Both the position numbers and the translations under genes were made by a program. A stretch of 64,000 nt of DNA from Branchiostoma floridae (Eukaryota > Chordata > Leptocardii > Amphioxiformes > Branchiostomatidae): the NCBI RefSeq assembly GCF_000003815.2, contig NC_049992.1, forward strand, positions 4,848,481 to 4,912,480, in the 5' to 3' direction. A model generated the notes under the pieces. That model ran no database searches and had not been told where the DNA came from. It saw nothing but the letters and a program-made list of their open reading frames with translations. Positions 63,667-64,000 of this stretch are shown one piece after another. Numbering within the stretch: the stretch's first letter is position 1; each line of letters starts with the position of its first letter.

Positions 63667-64000
63667 ATGGCGACAACCGAGACCACGCCGCTGCCGAAAC
63701 AAGAGTACGCAAAAGACCTGAGCGCCATAAAACAGAGCTCAAAGCTTCAGCAGGCCCTGCATGAGGATGATGCCAAAGAGGAAGATGTGACTGCCCCAAC
63801 GATTAATTCTGGACATCAACCCTCTGTGTCCAAGGAATACAAGTCGGCCCCAACACGTAAGAAACAAACGTATAAAGTAAAAGAAGAGGTGTCCATCTCT
63901 GAAAAAAATCTTAAAATCCGTCGCAAGGCTGCCGATCGTGAAAAGCATGCATATGAACAAACCATCGTCGGAAAGCAGACTGAATCTGGCCAGTATAGTT
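63667..64000 (+). CDS. Gene E: fifth family member, cytoplasmic-tail exon, cut by the window end
   Basis: Plus strand. The ATG at 63667 lies one base after an AG acceptor (63664-63665) and the frame is open for 111 codons to the window end. It starts [16 protein letters not shown] and contains KQSSKLQQALHEDDAKEED, SGHQPSVSKEYKSAPTRKK and EKHAYEQTIVGKQTESG, aligning along its length with A, C and D. It has lost the IYTPAP tyrosine context (KEYKSAP). Transmembrane, EGF and lectin exons should lie beyond 64000. Divergent from gene A. Confidence 0.85.
   Translation, partial: MATTETTPLPKQEYAKDLSAIKQSSKLQQALHEDDAKEEDVTAPTINSGHQPSVSKEYKSAPTRKKQTYKVKEEVSISEKNLKIRRKAADREKHAYEQTIVGKQTESGQYS

Overview
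The window is animal nuclear DNA, most likely from a cephalochordate (amphioxus, Branchiostoma). The reasons are small coding exons with phase-1 introns, notch-type EGF modules joined to a C-type lectin domain, a GCWKD module known from amphioxus and other invertebrates, and dense short transposons. The species call is inference. There are seven runs of N (assembly gaps) and no prokaryotic features.

The genes form one family of type II membrane lectins, named A to E here. A, B, C and D lie on the minus strand and E on the plus strand. The shared exon order is: a noncoding first exon; an exon for an N-terminal cytoplasmic tail with tyrosine-rich 28-residue modules; a transmembrane exon; a Ser/Thr/Asn-rich stalk exon; a variable number of 111-nt phase 1-1 EGF exons; and three exons for a C-terminal C-type lectin domain. 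Gene C (20316-25433) is complete with 3 EGFs and reads through as 586 aa. Gene B (29051-41567) has 21 EGF exons with a GCWKD module inside the array, and a very short tail. Gene A (47427-56931) has 9 intact-looking and 2 broken EGF exons. Gene D (1-17897) leaves the window on the left. Gene E (63667-64000) leaves it on the right and is head-to-head with A. All splice phases were checked by hand and fit.

The first 15 kb is unusual. The intron between the transmembrane and stalk exons of gene D holds a giant inverted repeat of about 15 kb. Each arm is several kb of (CA/TG)-rich DNA built largely of tandem units of about 480 bp, around a loop of about 1.9 kb. Near-matching 16-bp sequences sit at both ends. 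It resembles an oversized foldback element, but the gaps leave room for misassembly.

Other inserted elements lie in introns and intergenic DNA: a truncated DIRS-like retroelement (gag plus reverse transcriptase) bounded by 43-bp direct repeats, a hAT-type MITE with an 8-bp target duplication, a mariner-like element with a TA duplication, two TA-flanked CTGTAAATGCA MITEs (one with an empty site visible in a paralogue), a PIF-like foldback MITE, a tRNA-derived SINE and the 3' end of a LINE. Genes A-D share a promoter block with a perfect CArG box (CCTTATTTGG) about 25-35 bp upstream of a TATA-like box. Between A and E the distal promoter DNA is duplicated as an inverted repeat. C and D also share a long duplicated upstream block, which points to tandem duplication of a unit of about 7.7 kb.
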